A stretch of 64,000 bases of DNA from Meconema thalassinum. Taxonomy: Eukaryota; Arthropoda; Insecta; Orthoptera; Tettigoniidae. The stretch lies in assembly GCA_946902985.2 (NCBI GenBank), contig OX336391.1, positions 148,379,545 to 148,443,544 on the forward strand, written 5' to 3'. The notes beneath the pieces were generated by a model, which was not told the origin of the DNA, searched no databases, and saw only the letters and a list, made by a program, of their open reading frames with translations. Positions 12,777-23,933 of the stretch are shown in pieces. The translations under genes and the position numbers were made by a program. Position 1 is the first letter of the stretch; every line of letters starts with the position of its first letter.

Positions 12777-13380
12777 TAACGAATGAACCATTGAAAGAAA
12801 CACATTTTAATTTCCACACGACCGGGTATCAGGTGTTAATGGTGTACCATGTTGCCAGTCCAGGTTACAAACGATGCTCAATGTGACGACCATCAGCATG
12901 GACAACCGCACTAGTGAGTGCTCCACCACTGCCCGCAACATCTCAGGTGGGATGCTGGCTACCTCCCTCGCGATGTTCACCTTCAAATGCCAACATGTGT
13001 CAGTGTCCCGTTGATATACCCTGTTCTTAAGGTAACCCCACAGCCAGAAATCGCATGGGCTCAAATCTGGGGATCGTGGTGGCCACGCAGTGGGACACGA
13101 TCGGTGGAGCACTCGCTAGTGGGGTTCCAGGCTGTCGTGGATGCAGATGGTCGTCACATTGAGCATCGTTTGTAACCTGAACTCTCAACATGGTATACCA
13201 TTAACACCTGTTACCCACTCATGTGGAAATTAAAATGTGTTTCTTTCAATTGTTTATTCGTTATGTCTCTTCCGCATGTCCTGCCAAAGGTTTCCACACC
13301 GTTTCATTGTCGTACGATCACTCGTTTCTCCGGGAGGGGGGCTCACAAGCGCAACTTTAATCATAACCACCCTGTATATA
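12777..13380 (-). mobile_element. Fold-back remnant of a Tc1/mariner-type transposon
   Basis: The right end at about 13,375 reads CCACCCTGTATA, resembling a mariner-type terminus. Bases 12,777-12,932 and 13,104-13,261 are inverted copies of each other (about 156 bases each), so the transcript or single strand would form a long hairpin around a 170-base loop. Part of a transposase C-terminus is encoded on the minus strand in the loop and left arm, and its last 24 or so codons are repeated on the plus strand in the right arm. The element has been rearranged and cannot be autonomous. Confidence 0.7.
12807..13112 (-). pseudogene. DDE transposase C-terminal fragment
   Basis: The minus frame contains WPPRSPDLSPCDFWLWGYLK, the segment around the third catalytic position of Tc1/mariner-superfamily transposases, followed by a helical tail with ASIPPEMLRAVVEH. 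The start codon used by the open frame is an artefact, because the N-terminal two thirds are missing. The true C-terminal codons also occur on the opposite strand at about 13,104-13,175 (VVDADGRHIEHRL), showing an inverted duplication. Confidence 0.7.
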
Positions 13381-13477
13381 ATGTATATAGGCCTAATGTT
13401 ACGTGAATATATAAACAAGTAAATGAACACTCCAGGAAAATAATACATGTCATTTTTTCAGGAGAGTTATTTACTTA

Positions 13478-14646
13478 TTAACTCTTGAGAACTGGCGTGA
13501 AAAAAAATATAACACGAGAACTGGTGACGGGTCATTTTGACCCATAGTGTGATACCCCCTTTTTGTCCTAGTCGTACGTATTTTAATGAAGTAATTTTAC
13601 ACCTGGTGTCTTCTTATGAACTATTCCCAATATAAAATAAGGTCTATGTAATTTTTCAAATTTAACATGCAGAAAAATGACAGTAATTTTCGTACCAATA
13701 TGGTTGGTTGGTTCCTTAGTTTAGGGGCTGCGACAACGCGGTCATGTAGCCCCGTGCACTTTGGGTGTGTGTTGAATCAGTCTGATAATCTGTGTTAATT
13801 TTGATGTCTGTATTAGTGTGTGTTATTTGTTTTTAATTCAAGTAAGGACTGCAGACATTGAATTTCAAGTAGTTCCTACTTTCGCAGCCAAATGCCACCG
13901 TCAACAACTACTAGTTCGGAACTTGGCTACTAGACGCCACCGCAGTCAGCTCTTGGCGTCGAACGTAGGAACCCTAAGAGCGTTATTTAACTATAATTAA
14001 TTTAGCTTCACACAGGTGTAATTAGTGGAAGGTTCTTTAACATGCCATAAATCTATGACATGGGACCGCCGGCTTTAGTTCCCCTCCGAAGGAAGGCATA
14101 CTGAGGGATTTTTACGCTCTTAAAAAATCCGACGACTTCGGCCGGGTTTGAACCCGCGATCTTGGGCATAGAAGCTCAGCATGCTACCAACTACGCCACA
14201 GAAGCCGCCTTCGTACCAGTATAATTGGCTTTGATAATGGCGGCAAAGCAGTCATCTCATTTTATTTTATTTTAACAAAGGAGGTGAAGACCAAGGTGTC
14301 CCTAGACCCTAAACATGGATCAACAAGGACGTGAGCTATGTAATTGTGCTGTACCAAAATAGGAGGATATTTCCCCTTACTTTTTACAGATTGTTCCGAC
14401 TAACGTAAGCCAAAAATTGTCACGCGAGAACTGGCGCCTTGGGTAAATCTGACCCTACCGTAAATAATACAGAAATAACTTCAGTGTTCGCAAAACTGTG
14501 GAAATGTTACTTTTGCAGGGTGAAGTTCAAGACTAGGAAGGAAGGTACTGTAGCTGATAGGAAATAAGGGCTGACCAAAACTAAAATATAGATAATTATT
14601 TAAGCCTCGGGTCAAAAATACCCATGTGCCAGCCCTCGCGGGTTAA
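13478..14646. mobile_element. TTAA-flanked element, probably piggyBac-type non-autonomous
   Basis: TTAA occurs at 13,478-13,481 and 14,643-14,646. The ends are imperfect inverted repeats: left CTCTTGAGAACTGGCG, right (minus) CCCGCGAGGGCTGGCAC followed by a GACCC motif on both sides. Similar subterminal copies of GCGAGAACTGGCG lie at about 14,424 and 13,520. No transposase is present. A SINE on the minus strand is nested inside at 13,695-14,215. Confidence 0.55.
13695..14215 (-). mobile_element. tRNA-derived SINE nested in TTAA element
   Basis: Read on minus, the copy has box A near GCGTAGTTGGTAGCATGCTG, box B as GGGTTTGAACCCGGC-like sequence, and the 3' module with GCTACATGACCGCGTTGTCG ending CCTAAACTAAGGAACCAACC. 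It belongs to the same family as 3,425-3,832 and 61,716-62,124 but is more diverged and carries internal insertions. Confidence 0.65.
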
Positions 14647-15084
14647 CTATTCATATTTTTACGGTACAGAGTTGAGAATTTCGTTTGTTGTAATATGTGT
14701 AAAAAATTACGAGCCTTACAGTAGTCGCATATGATGTGTAACATCTGACATAGGAGAAACCTCACGCGAAATTGTTGATACACCGGTATTTTATAGTATT
14801 ATTGGCACAAATATTAATTTCTTGTAAAAGGGAGTGTTTTACAGATATTGTAGTTTATAATACGGAACTCATTTTATTAGATGATTTGTAGCTTCCGACA
14901 GCACTAGCCTAAATAAAGAATACGATATGGATCAACTAGATTAATAGACGCGACACCGCTCATAACCTTAAATTCCTTATAAACAGGTCCTCTTGATTCA
15001 GAGACCAACACGTAATTTCATATGGATTCTGTTAAAATGAGTCATATTGATATGATAAATATCGTTTAAAATTATAATCTGGTA
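14647..15084. other. Unassigned AT-rich DNA
   Basis: No ORF, repeat or RNA structure was recognised. Confidence 0.4.
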
Positions 15085-15195
15085 GCAAAAATATCCACCC
15101 CACCCAGGGTTCGAACCCAAGATCTCTAGATTCACAGTCATACGCAATAACCCCACGGCTATTTCGACTACGCAAATATTGTGCACAAGATGGTG
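15085..15195 (-). repeat. tRNA-like SINE head fragment
   Basis: On minus the sequence has a box-A-like CCGTGGGGTTATTGCG and a perfect box B, TTGGGTTCGAACCCTGGG. No body or tail follows, so it is a truncated SINE head or a tRNA pseudogene. Confidence 0.45.
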
Positions 15196-15534
15196 ACTTA
15201 TTTCCACGTTCCAATAATAGTGCATTACGGAATTAAGATTTCATTTATATTTTGCTTGTTTCGATAATGTTCCGGAGTGACATTGAGTTTGAAATGCCTT
15301 ATGCCAATGCAATGCCGACTACTTACAATGTTTGATATTAAGGCATTCTACCATTTAAATACTGATACGAAGACTTCGAACATGTACCATGTCATTTGTT
15401 TAAATCACTTGACACCAGAGTTCGCATGAGCGGTTTCCGTTCAGTATGTCATATACATTCCACATGGCCGAGAGTGTGTCATGGTATCAATTTTCGACAC
15501 CGCGCGCTGATTGTTTCTCTTACCAGTGCCAGCT

Positions 15535-15800
15535 GGATCGATCGATCGAGTTGGCAGTGCGTCTTATACTTCCGTTCGATCCAACACTGCCAGCAGGGCA
15601 CACTTCCATTCGATTGATCGAGCGGGCAGTGCATACTTCCGTTGTCCACCACTGCCAGCTAGTACATTTCCGTTTGATCGATCGAGCGGGCAGTGCATAC
15701 TTCCGTTGTCCACCACTGCCAACTAGTACACTTCCGTTTGATCGATCGAGCGGGCAGTGCATACTTCCGTTTGATCCACCACTGCCAGTTCGATCGTTCC
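15535..15800. repeat. 64-bp tandem repeat, about four copies
   Basis: The phrase GGGCAGTGCATACTTCCG begins at 15,624, 15,688 and 15,752, exactly 64 bases apart, with a diverged copy from about 15,548. Each unit contains GGCAGTG and CACTGCC about 20 bases apart, able to pair as a hairpin stem, and a GATCGATCGA palindrome. The two full spacings are identical in length, so the array is recent. Several frames stay open through it only because it is repetitive. Confidence 0.9.
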
Positions 15801-16377
15801 GATCCACTTCCGTACCCAATTTTCAAAATCACTCCCACGAAACTATCCAGCAACCGAGCGGAAAGATGTTACACATCAAAAATAACTGCTTTGAGGGAAC
15901 TAGGATTGGGAGGATACACCGGAAGATACTTGTGCCTGAAGAATTACGATGAGGGTACAAGCTAGGCTGTGGATTGGAACACTCCCTGGTTGCTTCTTGG
16001 TTGGACAATGACGGCAACTATCAGTTTGTTTGCGCTACATTCACATAATGTTGAATTATGTAAAGGGATGAGTCGTGGAATCCGTTTTGTTTAAGCTGTT
16101 TGGACACACTGTCCCGTAAATCAACTGATAGATGAGCATTATCCTGCCAGGCAGCTTGCAAACATTTTGAATATGGTATAAATGCATTTGTTACCCTGCT
16201 CTGTTCGGATTATTAGAAAACACTGTCCAAATTAATTCATGTGTGTGGTAAACCTGGTAACATGACACCTATGGTTGGGGTCCTACAACATTGATGTCCG
16301 CCTGTTTAGTCATTATTCATTTTACTCCTGGACTACATTTTTAATTTCAAAATTATTTATTTATTTATTTATTTGTT
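15801..16377. other. Unassigned DNA
   Basis: No coding similarity or repeat family was recognised. A (TTTA)n run lies at its right end next to the SINE head. Confidence 0.4.
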
Positions 16378-16625
16378 TGGCGGCCCCGTGGTGTTTGGGT
16401 AGCGTGCTTGCCTCTCACCGGGAGGCCCCGGTTCGATTCTTGGGTCCATCAGGGCTTTTCGAAACGGACGTGAGGGCTGGAGGAAACCAAGATTAACGGC
16501 CGAGGGAACCTGATGTGCTGACCACGTGTCATCCCAATATCCGCAGGTCCAATGGCTGGGCAGCGGTTGCTTGGTAGGCGTAGACCCTTCAAGGGCTGTA
16601 GTGCCAGGGGTTGGTTCGTTATTTA
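16378..16625 (+). mobile_element. tRNA-derived SINE
   Basis: The head has GTGTTTGGGTAGCGTGC (box A) and CCCGGTTCGATTCTTGGG (box B). The body ends in AATGGCTGGGCAGCGG, a 3' module also found at 61,640-61,715, then GGGGTTGGTTCGTT. T-rich DNA follows. Confidence 0.7.
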
Positions 16626-17053
16626 TCTTTTTTTTTTTTTTTTAATTTTTAATTTGGAATTATCTTAACATTTATATGTATTTTAATTTTTAATTATTTT
16701 AATTTAAATTAATTTATGTTTATTTTATTTTAACATTTTTACATTTTAAAATTGTTAATGTATTTACTTTTACCGATGCTTCGTGGTCCGAGAATATTAA
16801 TTGAGATTTATGATGAGAGGGGACGGGTTCTAATTCTGGCTGTGCTAACTATTTAAATGGTGGACTGTTTGATGGAACGGAATGCACTCAGCCTCGCCGG
16901 TGGTAATCTATCACAACCATTTACGATGTTTCACTTCAGCTCCTGGTAGTTACTCAACCCTCGTCGCATCAGCTAGAATTCACACACAAACATACAGATA
17001 CACGGGGCTCATGGCCACAGTGTCCCGTGACTCTAAGTGTTGCAACACAATCA
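16626..17053. other. AT-rich DNA with degenerate SINE piece
   Basis: An (A/T)-only stretch occupies about 16,625-16,750. Around 16,875-17,040 are diverged SINE phrases, including ACACGGGGCTCATGGCCACA, related to the shared 3' module. Confidence 0.4.
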
Positions 17054-17070
17054 CAAATCGAAACTACAAT

Positions 17071-17403
17071 GAATGAAAATCCACAGCCTGCTTCCAGTCT
17101 CCGACCGGGTCAGGAATGGAATGAATGAAGCCCCCATCTAGCGGCGAGGATATGGACTGTGCCGGCTGCCGAGGCCTGACGCACTCCTCTGGGGCTATGA
17201 TTAAATGAATGACAGATGAAATGAAATAATAGTGGAGAGTGTTGCTGGAATGAAATTTTGACAGGGAAAACCGGAGTACCCGGAGAAAAACCTGTCTGCC
17301 TCCGTTTTGTCCAGCACAGATCTCACATGGAGTGACCGGGATTTGAACCACGGATCCAGCGGTGAGGGGCCGACGTGCTGCCGTCTAAGCCACGGAGGCT
17401 TAC
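17071..17403 (-). mobile_element. tRNA-derived SINE with 17-bp target duplication
   Basis: The 17-base direct repeat CAAATCGAAACTACAAT flanks the element exactly at 17,054-17,070 and 17,404-17,420. On minus it starts AAGCCTCCGTGGCTTAGACG (box A) and has GTGGTTCAAATCCCGGTCAC (box B). A body of about 250 bases includes GGAGGCAGACAGGTTTTTCT. The tail is A/T-poor and ends in TTTTCATTCATTG. The perfect duplication indicates a recent insertion. Confidence 0.85.
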
Positions 17404-17519
17404 CAAATCGAAACTACAATATTAGGTCAATTTCATACATAAATGGAATGTATTCCCATGTACTTGGTTGTGTGTAAAATGCGTGTAATAGCCTTGGTAA
17501 TTGTGGCGGCGGTACTTTT

Positions 17520-17740
17520 GTGTCTATTTATAGTTTAGGCTAGGAATCGGGAAGAAAGCGGCCGTAGCCGTAGTTTAGGTACCATCCCGGCATTTGCCTG
17601 GAACATAAAAGGGGACATCTTGGAAAACTACGAGTAATTCTAGGATAGCTGAGGTAGGGATCGAATCCACCTTTCCACAGTTCTCCCTCACAAGGCTGGG
17701 TCTCAGACCAGAATTAATATTTTAGCAGTTATTATTATTA
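17520..17740 (-). repeat. Diverged SINE of the 18,440 family
   Basis: On minus the order is TTAATTCTGGTCTGAGACC, GGTGGATTCGATCCC, and then a CCAGGCAAATGCCGGGATGG segment, matching the plus-strand copy at 18,440-18,715 and the copies at 55,990 and 56,400. The match is eroded. Confidence 0.55.
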
Positions 17741-17866
17741 TTAAGCGTAAGGAATTTTACATAATGGACAAATATATACAATATTATTCAACAAAACCTG
17801 CAAATAATACATGGTACTAAGTAGTGAGCAATAACACAAGGATATCTAAATTATTTATCCATTGCA

Positions 17867-18200
17867 CTAGGGATACTGAGACATCAGCAAAGTCTTTCTG
17901 GTCTCCATCATAAGCACGCAGAGGGCATTCTCGTCCATTATGTGATGCATGGTCTGGACCAATGCACCACAATCACATGCTGGAGAATCTCTGAAGCCCC
18001 ACTGGTGAAGGGAGAATGCAGATCTTCCACAATTAGTGCGAAACCTGTTTAGTGATGACCACGTTCTTCTTGGCAAACTGAAACCAGCTGGGGCATGGTT
18101 TGGATTAAAGAGGCTAGGCCACTCCGGAGCTGTACGAAACCATTGCTCTTTCCATTCTTCTTTTAAATTGAAACCAGCATCCATAAGATTCTTGGCAGTG
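17867..18200 (-). pseudogene. LINE 3' coding end (degenerate)
   Basis: The minus frame includes FSLPRRTWSSLNRFRTNCG, then SPACDCGALVQTMHHIMDE, a Cys/His-containing C-terminal signature of Jockey/R1-like LINE polyproteins. The same family appears at 60,955-61,602, with LPRRTWTALISIRTNHG and CDCGALSQPVHHIVHEC. Only the 3' end is present, as usual for 5'-truncated insertions. The last residues before 18,247 run into unrelated sequence. Confidence 0.65.
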
Positions 18201-18439
18201 CCGGGAATCGATCTCGACTGGCGGTGGCAGCCAAGAATGCTAGTCACTGCGCCACAAGGCGGACTGTTTCAGTAGTGTTCCTTGTATCAGTGTTAAAAGA
18301 TATCAGCCCCTGATTTTAAGGAAATCCTTCCTTTATTTAGTAAATACGATCACTTACGTTTTGATTGCAACCTTAATTAGTAAACACGTATTTCAAAGAG
18401 TTTAGGACACAATGAAGAAACTTTCCGGGTGTTTAAAAT

Positions 18440-18715
18440 ACACCCATCGCGGTGTAGTGGCTAGCATTCTTGGCTGTCGCCCCGGAGGTCCGAATTCGAT
18501 TCCCGGCTCTGCCAAGAAATGTTAATTCTGGTGTGAGGGCTAGAACGGGGCACACTCCGCTCGTGAGGCAAAACTGAGAGGAGGAGGGTTCGGAAGTGGT
18601 TTTCCGTGGTTTCTAATTTCTACTCCAGGAAAATGCTGGGATGGTTCCTAAATTAAGGCCACGGTCACTTCCTCCCCAATCGTATCCCCAAGTTACAAAT
18701 ACACACGCTAGTACT
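18440..18715 (+). mobile_element. tRNA-derived SINE
   Basis: The head has CGGTGTAGTGGCTAGCATTC (box A) and CCGAATTCGATTCCCGGCTC (box B). The body includes CTGGTGTGAGGGCTAGAACG and TGGTTTTCCGTGGTTTCTAA. Near its end it reads AAGTTACAAATACACACGCT. Relatives lie at 17,520, 55,990 and 56,400. Confidence 0.75.
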
Positions 18716-18879
18716 TCTTCTTCTTCTTCTGCTTTTACGGCCTCATTGGACCACTCCAGTCAATCATTTCTTGGTCCTCTTCTTCAGTAAGTTTCCTTTC
18801 CGAGTCGCCCAATAGCTGTTCATTCGCTCTGATCTTCTCGGGCGTTCCTCATCTGTAAATACCCTTTTTACTGTACTAG
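18716..18879. repeat. Short LINE-like 3' fragment
   Basis: After a (CTT)n run at about 18,716-18,731, the sequence reads ACGGCCTCATTGGACCACTC and on to CGGGCGTTCCTCATCTG. This resembles the 3' end of an arthropod LINE on the minus strand. Too little is left for a family call. Confidence 0.35.
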
Positions 18880-21455
18880 CAGAAGTACCCGTTCTTCGAA
18901 CGGTGTTCGATGTTAACACCAGACATTATCAATTGAGCTACTGTTGCAATGGTTAGCGGTTTGTCATTTCTTCATAAGTTTATCAGAACGAAGTTAGTTT
19001 TCTGGAAATATCACACACACTGTAAATTTAAGGGCCATAAAATGTGGTTTTCAGAGACCCTTTATAGACTCCCGAATTTTTGTGTCTCACATTGAAAAGC
19101 GCAACATATTCTTAGGTCGTCCTTCTAGGATAATTTTTATATTTCGCCTATTTTAGCATGTATTTTGAGAAGTTTTCCCCTATATCCACCCTTCTACTGT
19201 ATGAAAAGTACGGTGAAGGGTTTTTATAAATGATTGGTGTATTGACTCTCATGGTTACCATACCTAATTTTACGATGCACCAAGCACCCGAACACGAATT
19301 ATAGGCGCACATAAAGATACACAGAAAGACAGACAGACAATTCTATTGTCTATAACATATCACCCAGATATCCACATAGGGGTATATCTACCACACAGTA
19401 TCAAACAAAATCATCCTTATAATGAGCCCATATGTCGACAAAAAATAATAATAATAAAAAGATTAGTTAAAATGTGTTCTCAAACTAAATTCACCTAACG
19501 TGTACTTCCTGACGTGAATTAGAATTGAAAGCCTTGTAGACGAAATGCAATACACGTCACATAAAAACTGACCCTCTACGTTGTGTTAGGTCCCCATACA
19601 CAGGAAGATCCCTTTCATAAATTATAAAGGCTTGTGGTTCTTTAGCCTCAAATGGCCCAAAATCCTAAAAGCCGCAAAAATGCTGATTCAATTCAGGAAT
19701 TTTTGAAAATAATGTTGCTGTTTGGATATAGAATAGACCTTTTGTACTATAATATGTCACACGTGAAAATTGCGTGAAAAAAATCTAGGTTTCGCCTTGA
19801 CCCCCTTGACTGCATTGATGAATTATAAGTTTGTTCCGTGATAACCTTATAGCCATTTGCAAACTTTCACAGAAATGCAATAAATGGAGTGACATTGCTT
19901 CTTACAGAAATAGATGGAAAGTTGGATGTCACCCTTTGAGATAATGTTGTCATGGTTACCGATTTGCATTCCTTCATTAGTTTGTTAAGTTAAATAAAAT
20001 TAGTTTTCTGGGAATATCTCAGAAACTGTTGGTTTAAGAGCCTTATAATATAGTGTTTGAGGACCCTTTAGGGCCCCCGAGTTTTTTTTCTGACACCGAG
20101 GGGCTTTGTCTCGTCGTTGTACGCCATAATATAATAATAATAATATAATGTAGGGATAGGAATATGATAGGCCTGCCGTACAACACCCGCAGGTGTAAAT
20201 CGCGTGAAAACATTCTAGAGTACCCCTTGACTCCCTTAAGCGCATTATACGTATTGATGAATTTTATAGCTTAATTTGGTTCCGTGAGAACCTTCTAGCC
20301 GTTTGCAAACTATCTCACTAATGTAATTAATGGAATTGAATTGCGTCTTACAGCAATAGATGGATCACTGCGATTCTGTTGCCATAGTTACCGGCTTGCA
20401 TTCGATCATTAGTTTATTAAATGAAATTAGTATTCTGGGAATATCTCAAAGACGGCTGGTGTTAGGGCCTTAAAATGTGGTTTTCGGGGACCCTTTCCGA
20501 GTTTTGTCTCTCACATTGAGGGGCTGAAAATGAGCTTTGTCTCGTCCTTCTACGCCTATTTCAGCATGTATTTTAAGGGGGTAGGCCCCCCTTTTAGAGA
20601 GGTACGGAGAAGAGTTACATCAAGGATTAGTGTCGTGCCTCTGATGGATATCTTTACCAAATTTTAGGTTGATACACCAAGTCGTTCTCGAGTTATAAGG
20701 GAACAAAGTTATCCACAGACAAACAAACAAACAAACAAACAAACAAACAGACAGGCAGACAAAACAATTCTTTTCGCGCGCATACATCATTAAACAGTCT
20801 GAAACGCGTAAATAACTCAAATGTCCGTATAAATTTAGAAAACAACAGGCAAACTTTCATTTTTATGTATAGAGAGATAGACTGCACCGCTCGGTGTTGA
20901 CCGTGTTTTATTGCACAAATTTAGCTTTTATTCGCTAACTGTTCGAGATATACGAAAAGTGATAAGGACCTTTCGGATAGAAAATTAAATGTTAAAGCTC
21001 GTGTATACCATTAAAAGTTTGCTATTTCTTAGCGTTCTCTTTTTATTTGAAATGGAAATATGAAATTTTGAAACCAAAGGGTGTAGTGACGTCACAAATG
21101 TGGGTTTTACTCGCTAACCGTTGGCGATACACGAAAAGTGATAAGGGCCATTCGGATAGGAATTTTAAATTATAAAGTTCGTATGTGCCATCAAAAGTTT
21201 GCTATTTCTTAGCGTTCTCTTTTTATTTGTATTGGAAATATGAAATTTTGAAACCGAAGGGGGTAGTGACGTCACTAAAATGGTCGCCATTTTTAAATAG
21301 TGCAAAATATCGAAATCAAAAGTAGCCTATGTGTGATTCTGGTAAATCAGCTACATCCATGCAAAATTTCATCTAAATCGGACCAGTGGTTCTTGCGTGA
21401 TTGAGTAACAGAGACACAGACACACACCATCTCATTTTTATATATTAGTATGATT
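18880..21455 (+). repeat. Long dispersed repeat with internal duplications
   Basis: The stretch begins CTAGCAGAAGTACCCGTTCT and ends TTTTTATATATTAGTA, an arrangement common in unclassified insect dispersed repeats. One 150-base module recurs three times (about 18,950, 19,955 and 20,385), each with AGTTTATTAA- and GGGAATATCTC-like phrases. A 190-base module is duplicated in tandem at about 20,925-21,091 and 21,105-21,275, sharing TTGCTATTTCTTAGCGTTCT. No protein is recognisable. Confidence 0.65.
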
Positions 21456-21489
21456 ACGTTTGTCTATTTTAGCCTGAAATCTTATTTTT

Positions 21490-23211
21490 CTATCTCTCAG
21501 TTTTTTTTATTTTTTTTGTTTTGTTTACAAGTCATCCAAGGTTATTTCTAATTCTTTCATATCTTCTCTAATTTCCTTAATCCATCCTACTTGTTGTTTC
21601 ATATTCCAAAGTTTCACTACAATTTTTCTAGATAACCTGGTTTCTGGTGTCCTCATGATGTGACCAAAAAAAGAAATCCGTTTCTTCCGAATAGTATCAG
21701 TGATGGGCTCCAGTTCTCTGTATACCACTTCATTTGGTACTATCCGCCACTGTCCACCTTTCTGATATTTTTTTATTTATGCATGTTCTAGCTATTCTTC
21801 TTTCTACTTTTAAAATTTTGTCGATTCTGTTTTTCTGAGTAACTTTAAAAAGAGTTTCACTTCCATATGTCACCTCTGGTTGAACCACCGTCTTGTAATG
21901 TTTTAATTTTGTTGCGATTGATAGAAATTTTCTTTTATATGTAGACCATGTTAATTTTTGGGCTTTTATCATTTTATTAGTTCTTTCTTGCCATGCAGGT
22001 TTCTCATCCAATTTCTCCTAAGTATTTAAATTGCTTCACTATTTTAACTTTCTTGTTATTTACTGTTATGTGATTGATTACAAGTGGATTTGCTACCACT
22101 ATCTCTTGTCTTTTCAAATGATATCTGAAGTCCAATTTTTTGTGCTATATTTTGTAGGCTTATTATTTGATTTCTGGCTTCTTGAATATTATTAGCCAGT
22201 AACGCTAAGTCATCTGCGAATCCCAAGCAATTTAAGTCTATTTGATCTTTCTTGGTTCCAATTCTTATGCTCCTAGGATTTTCCCTGTACCATTCCCTCA
22301 TTACATATTCCAAAGCACAATTGAAAAGTAGAGGCGATAAACCATCTCCTTGTCTTAATCCTGTTTTAATCGTAAACGGTTCAGATATTTTTCCTCTGAA
22401 TTTTACTTTAGATTTGGTGTTTGTTAGAGTTAGTTTTATAATTTTTATTAATTTGGGATGAAGTCCGAAATTCCTTAGTATTTTCAGCAATGAAGATCTA
22501 TGTATACAATCATAAGCTTTTTTGAAGTCTACGAAGGTTATGACTTGCTGTTTTAGTCTACGTAGTCCATTACTAATTCTAAGGTGATTATCTGTTCAGG
22601 GCAGCTTCGCCATGGCCGAAATCCACCTTGATATTCTCCTATTTCCAGTTCTAATTGATCTTTACAACGATTATATAGAATTCGTGACATGATTTTATAT
22701 GTGATATCCAAAAGGGAAATTCTTCGGTAGTTGTCAGGATTTGATTTTTCTCCTTTCTTGTGTAATGAATGTATTATAGCTGTAGTCCAATGGTCTGGCA
22801 GTTCTTCTTTGATCCAAATGTTCACTATGCATTGGTGTAATGAAATCTTTGCTGGTTCTGCTGCATATTTCCACAATTCTGCAAATGTTTGATCTTCTCC
22901 ACTCGCTTTGTAGTTTTGGAGCTCTCTCAGAGCTTTGTAGACTTCTGGGATTGTGGGTGGATTTATGTTTTCTGATTGTGTTTTAATAGTGGTGTCTGTA
23001 TTTATTTGAAGAAGTTCTGGTGGATCTTCGCAAATAGCAACTTGTTAAATGTTTCTGCTAAAATATCTGTATTTCTTTTATTACTATGAGCTAACTCGCC
23101 ATTTTTGTCTTTTAACATTAATGTTGGAGGTTCATATCTTTGTAGTTGTTTGCTAAAAAAAATTGTAGTAATCTCTTGAGTTTGTTTTCGCGCTATTTGT
23201 TTCGATAGTAC
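21490..23211 (-). mobile_element. Decayed non-LTR retrotransposon (LINE)
   Basis: A minus-strand LINE of a different family from the one at 780-2,830. Only the RT and C-terminal parts are present. Its 5' end merges with an (AAT)n microsatellite at 23,212-23,270. The coding region is split across at least five open segments by frameshifts and stops. Confidence 0.8.
21525..23205 (-). pseudogene. LINE reverse transcriptase, multiply broken
   Basis: Read minus from 23,205: a pre-RT region with LKDKNGELAHSNKRNTDILA, then DHWTTAIIHSLHKKGEKSN, DNYRRISLLDITYKIMSRIL and EYQGGFRPWRSCPEQIITLE (RT blocks). It continues with TGLRQGDGLSPLLFNCALE and the catalytic FADD (CLGFADDLALLANN, near 22,200). The thumb and C-terminal part follow (EVTYGSETLF, FFGHIMRTPETRLSRK). 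The order is that of a complete RT, but the frame changes near 22,020, 22,520 and 22,900 make it a pseudogene. Confidence 0.85.

Positions 23212-23270
<59 letters not shown>
23212..23270. repeat. (AAT)n microsatellite
   Basis: An uninterrupted AAT/ATA triplet run of about 59 bases. It gives a spurious poly-Tyr reading on the minus strand. Confidence 0.95.
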
Positions 23271-23722
23271 CAAGGAGGCTGTGACTCAGTAGGTCAGCTC
23301 GCAACGATGCTCTTGAATTTGTTAATTTTATATGGTTATTTTTCGCTACGAAGGTTATTTTACAGTTAAGATTGTTAACTTTGGATGATTTACTACCGGT
23401 ATACATGACTTCGGAGTGTTTGAGAGTGTTTTTATAATCATATTTGACATATTTGTCTAGTATGACATTTTGTTTACGGTACCTGGTTGCTTAGAAATAA
23501 GAAGGCCTACAACCAGGTTAGGTTATGTAAGTTGTCATAAGTACGTCGCTGTCGCTGTTAGATTTGAACCATATGTGCGTGCTTATAACTTCTTTCATCC
23601 AGTCTCTATCTGAATTTGGCACACATATTGCTGCAAAATAAATTGTTGAATGGTGTTAAGCTACATAAGTTGTGCAAATTAAGTGTCAGCTGGTGTGACA
23701 TCAATGAAACCCAGGATCTACG
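23271..23722. other. Unassigned DNA
   Basis: No protein or repeat family was recognised. A weak tRNA-like phrase (GTGACTCAGTAGGTCAGCTC) follows the microsatellite at about 23,280. Confidence 0.4.
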
Positions 23723-23736
23723 AGTTTACTAGCACA

Positions 23737-23933
23737 AGGGGCGTGGTGGCTCAGCGGTCTAGCTGTATGCCTCTCACCAAGGCAGTCCGGGTTCGATTCC
23801 CGGTCAATGCATGTGAGATTTTCGAAGTGAAATGCCATGTCCTGTGGTTCGGATTCCACGTAAAAAGGAGGTCCCGTGGCTCATAATCTCAAGATTCACG
23901 GTCACGTAAAACTACAATCTTCCTTCCTTCCTT
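23737..23933 (+). mobile_element. tRNA-derived SINE with 14-bp target duplication
   Basis: AGTTTACTAGCACA flanks the element at 23,723-23,736 and 23,934-23,947. The head reads GCGTGGTGGCTCAGCGGTCT (box A) and CCGGGTTCGATTCCCGGTC (box B). The 3' part includes AAGGAGGTCCCGTGGCTCAT and ends CTTCCTTCCTT. Fragments of the same family lie at 57,760-57,850 and 59,478-59,540. Confidence 0.85.

Noticed and set aside
12807..13112. A functional host gene at this ORF
   Set aside because: The motif WPPRSPDLSPCDFWLW is a transposase signature and the frame lacks the N-terminal two thirds.
15624..15790. Possible CRISPR-like array in the 64-bp repeat
   Set aside because: The whole 64-base unit is repeated without variable spacers, and the surrounding DNA is eukaryotic transposon sequence.
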